From Echiichthys vipera (taxonomy: Eukaryota; Chordata; Actinopteri; Perciformes; Trachinidae), in the NCBI GenBank assembly GCA_963691815.1, contig OY829648.1, forward strand, positions 20,058,193-20,122,192: a stretch of DNA of 64,000 nucleotides, written 5' to 3'. Position numbers and translations under genes: made by a program. This document shows positions 62,315-64,000 of the stretch, in pieces (position 1 is the stretch's first letter; every line of letters starts with the position of its first letter). The notes beneath the pieces are model-generated. The model was not told the origin of the DNA. It searched no databases and worked only from the letters and a program-made list of their open reading frames with translations.

Positions 62315-62410
62315 AGGCAGCGGCCGCCGGCGGCCCTTTGCAGCATGCCCCCCCCCCCCCCCCCCACTCCCCACACCATTTCCTGTCTGTCCTATCTAAT
62401 AAAGGCTTGA
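62315..62410 (+). mobile_element. Truncated SINE copy with expanded C run
   Basis: GCAGCGGCCGCCGGCGGCCC, then CTTTGCAGCATG, and later CCTGTCTGTCCTATCTAATA with AAAGGC, match the 3' half of the family at 58253. An 18-base C run (62348-62365) replaces the usual C/T-rich stretch. Confidence 0.65.

Positions 62411-64000
<1,590 letters not shown>

Overview
The window looks like 64 kb of teleost fish nuclear DNA, probably a percomorph, inferred from style and not from a database hit. It has spliced genes with GT-AG introns, depleted CpG, very long (CA)n arrays, and many small fish-type hAT, Harbinger, piggyBac-like, SINE and L2-type LINE copies. No bacterial operons, CRISPR arrays or rRNA genes are visible.

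Layout. Positions 1-2198 hold the last six exons of a plus-strand gene. Its product resembles the TEX45/PPP1R32 (SAXO-like, axonemal microtubule) proteins; the 5' end lies off the left edge. Positions 2199-6100 are intergenic and hold a nest of repeats: a TA-flanked CACAGCA element inside a longer element whose inverted ends carry TGACGTCA. From about 6.1 to 17.6 kb lies arrdc2, an alpha-arrestin, on the plus strand. It has two alternative first coding exons (7054-7306 and 12119-12392), each with its own promoter region. Both join in phase to six shared exons (14079-16234), giving predicted proteins of 402 and 409 residues that end in two PPxY motifs.

From about 17.6 kb to the right edge (46 kb) I find no exon chain that I can support. 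This stretch is mostly unique-looking noncoding DNA with dated repeat insertions: an internally deleted L2 LINE carrying a TTAA-flanked MITE, a TTA-flanked Harbinger-like MITE, a hAT MITE with a perfect 8-bp duplication, a tRNA-derived SINE with a perfect 13-bp duplication, several diverged hAT copies, a 21-bp minisatellite and four large CA-type arrays. A few promoter-like spots stand out: a CpG-rich stretch with an ATG and a splice donor near 47.57 kb, a TATA/AP-1/polypurine cluster near 55.4 kb, and a nuclear-receptor DR1 near 54.1 kb. They could belong to a gene running off the right edge or to noncoding RNAs, but this is inference.

How the genes relate. Family knowledge says ARRDC2 is an adaptor that recruits NEDD4-type ubiquitin ligases through its PPxY motifs to membrane cargo. 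The neighbouring SAXO-like protein would act in cilia or sperm flagella. The window shows no functional link between them beyond adjacency and shared orientation, although a perfect RFX-type X-box lies in arrdc2 intron 1.
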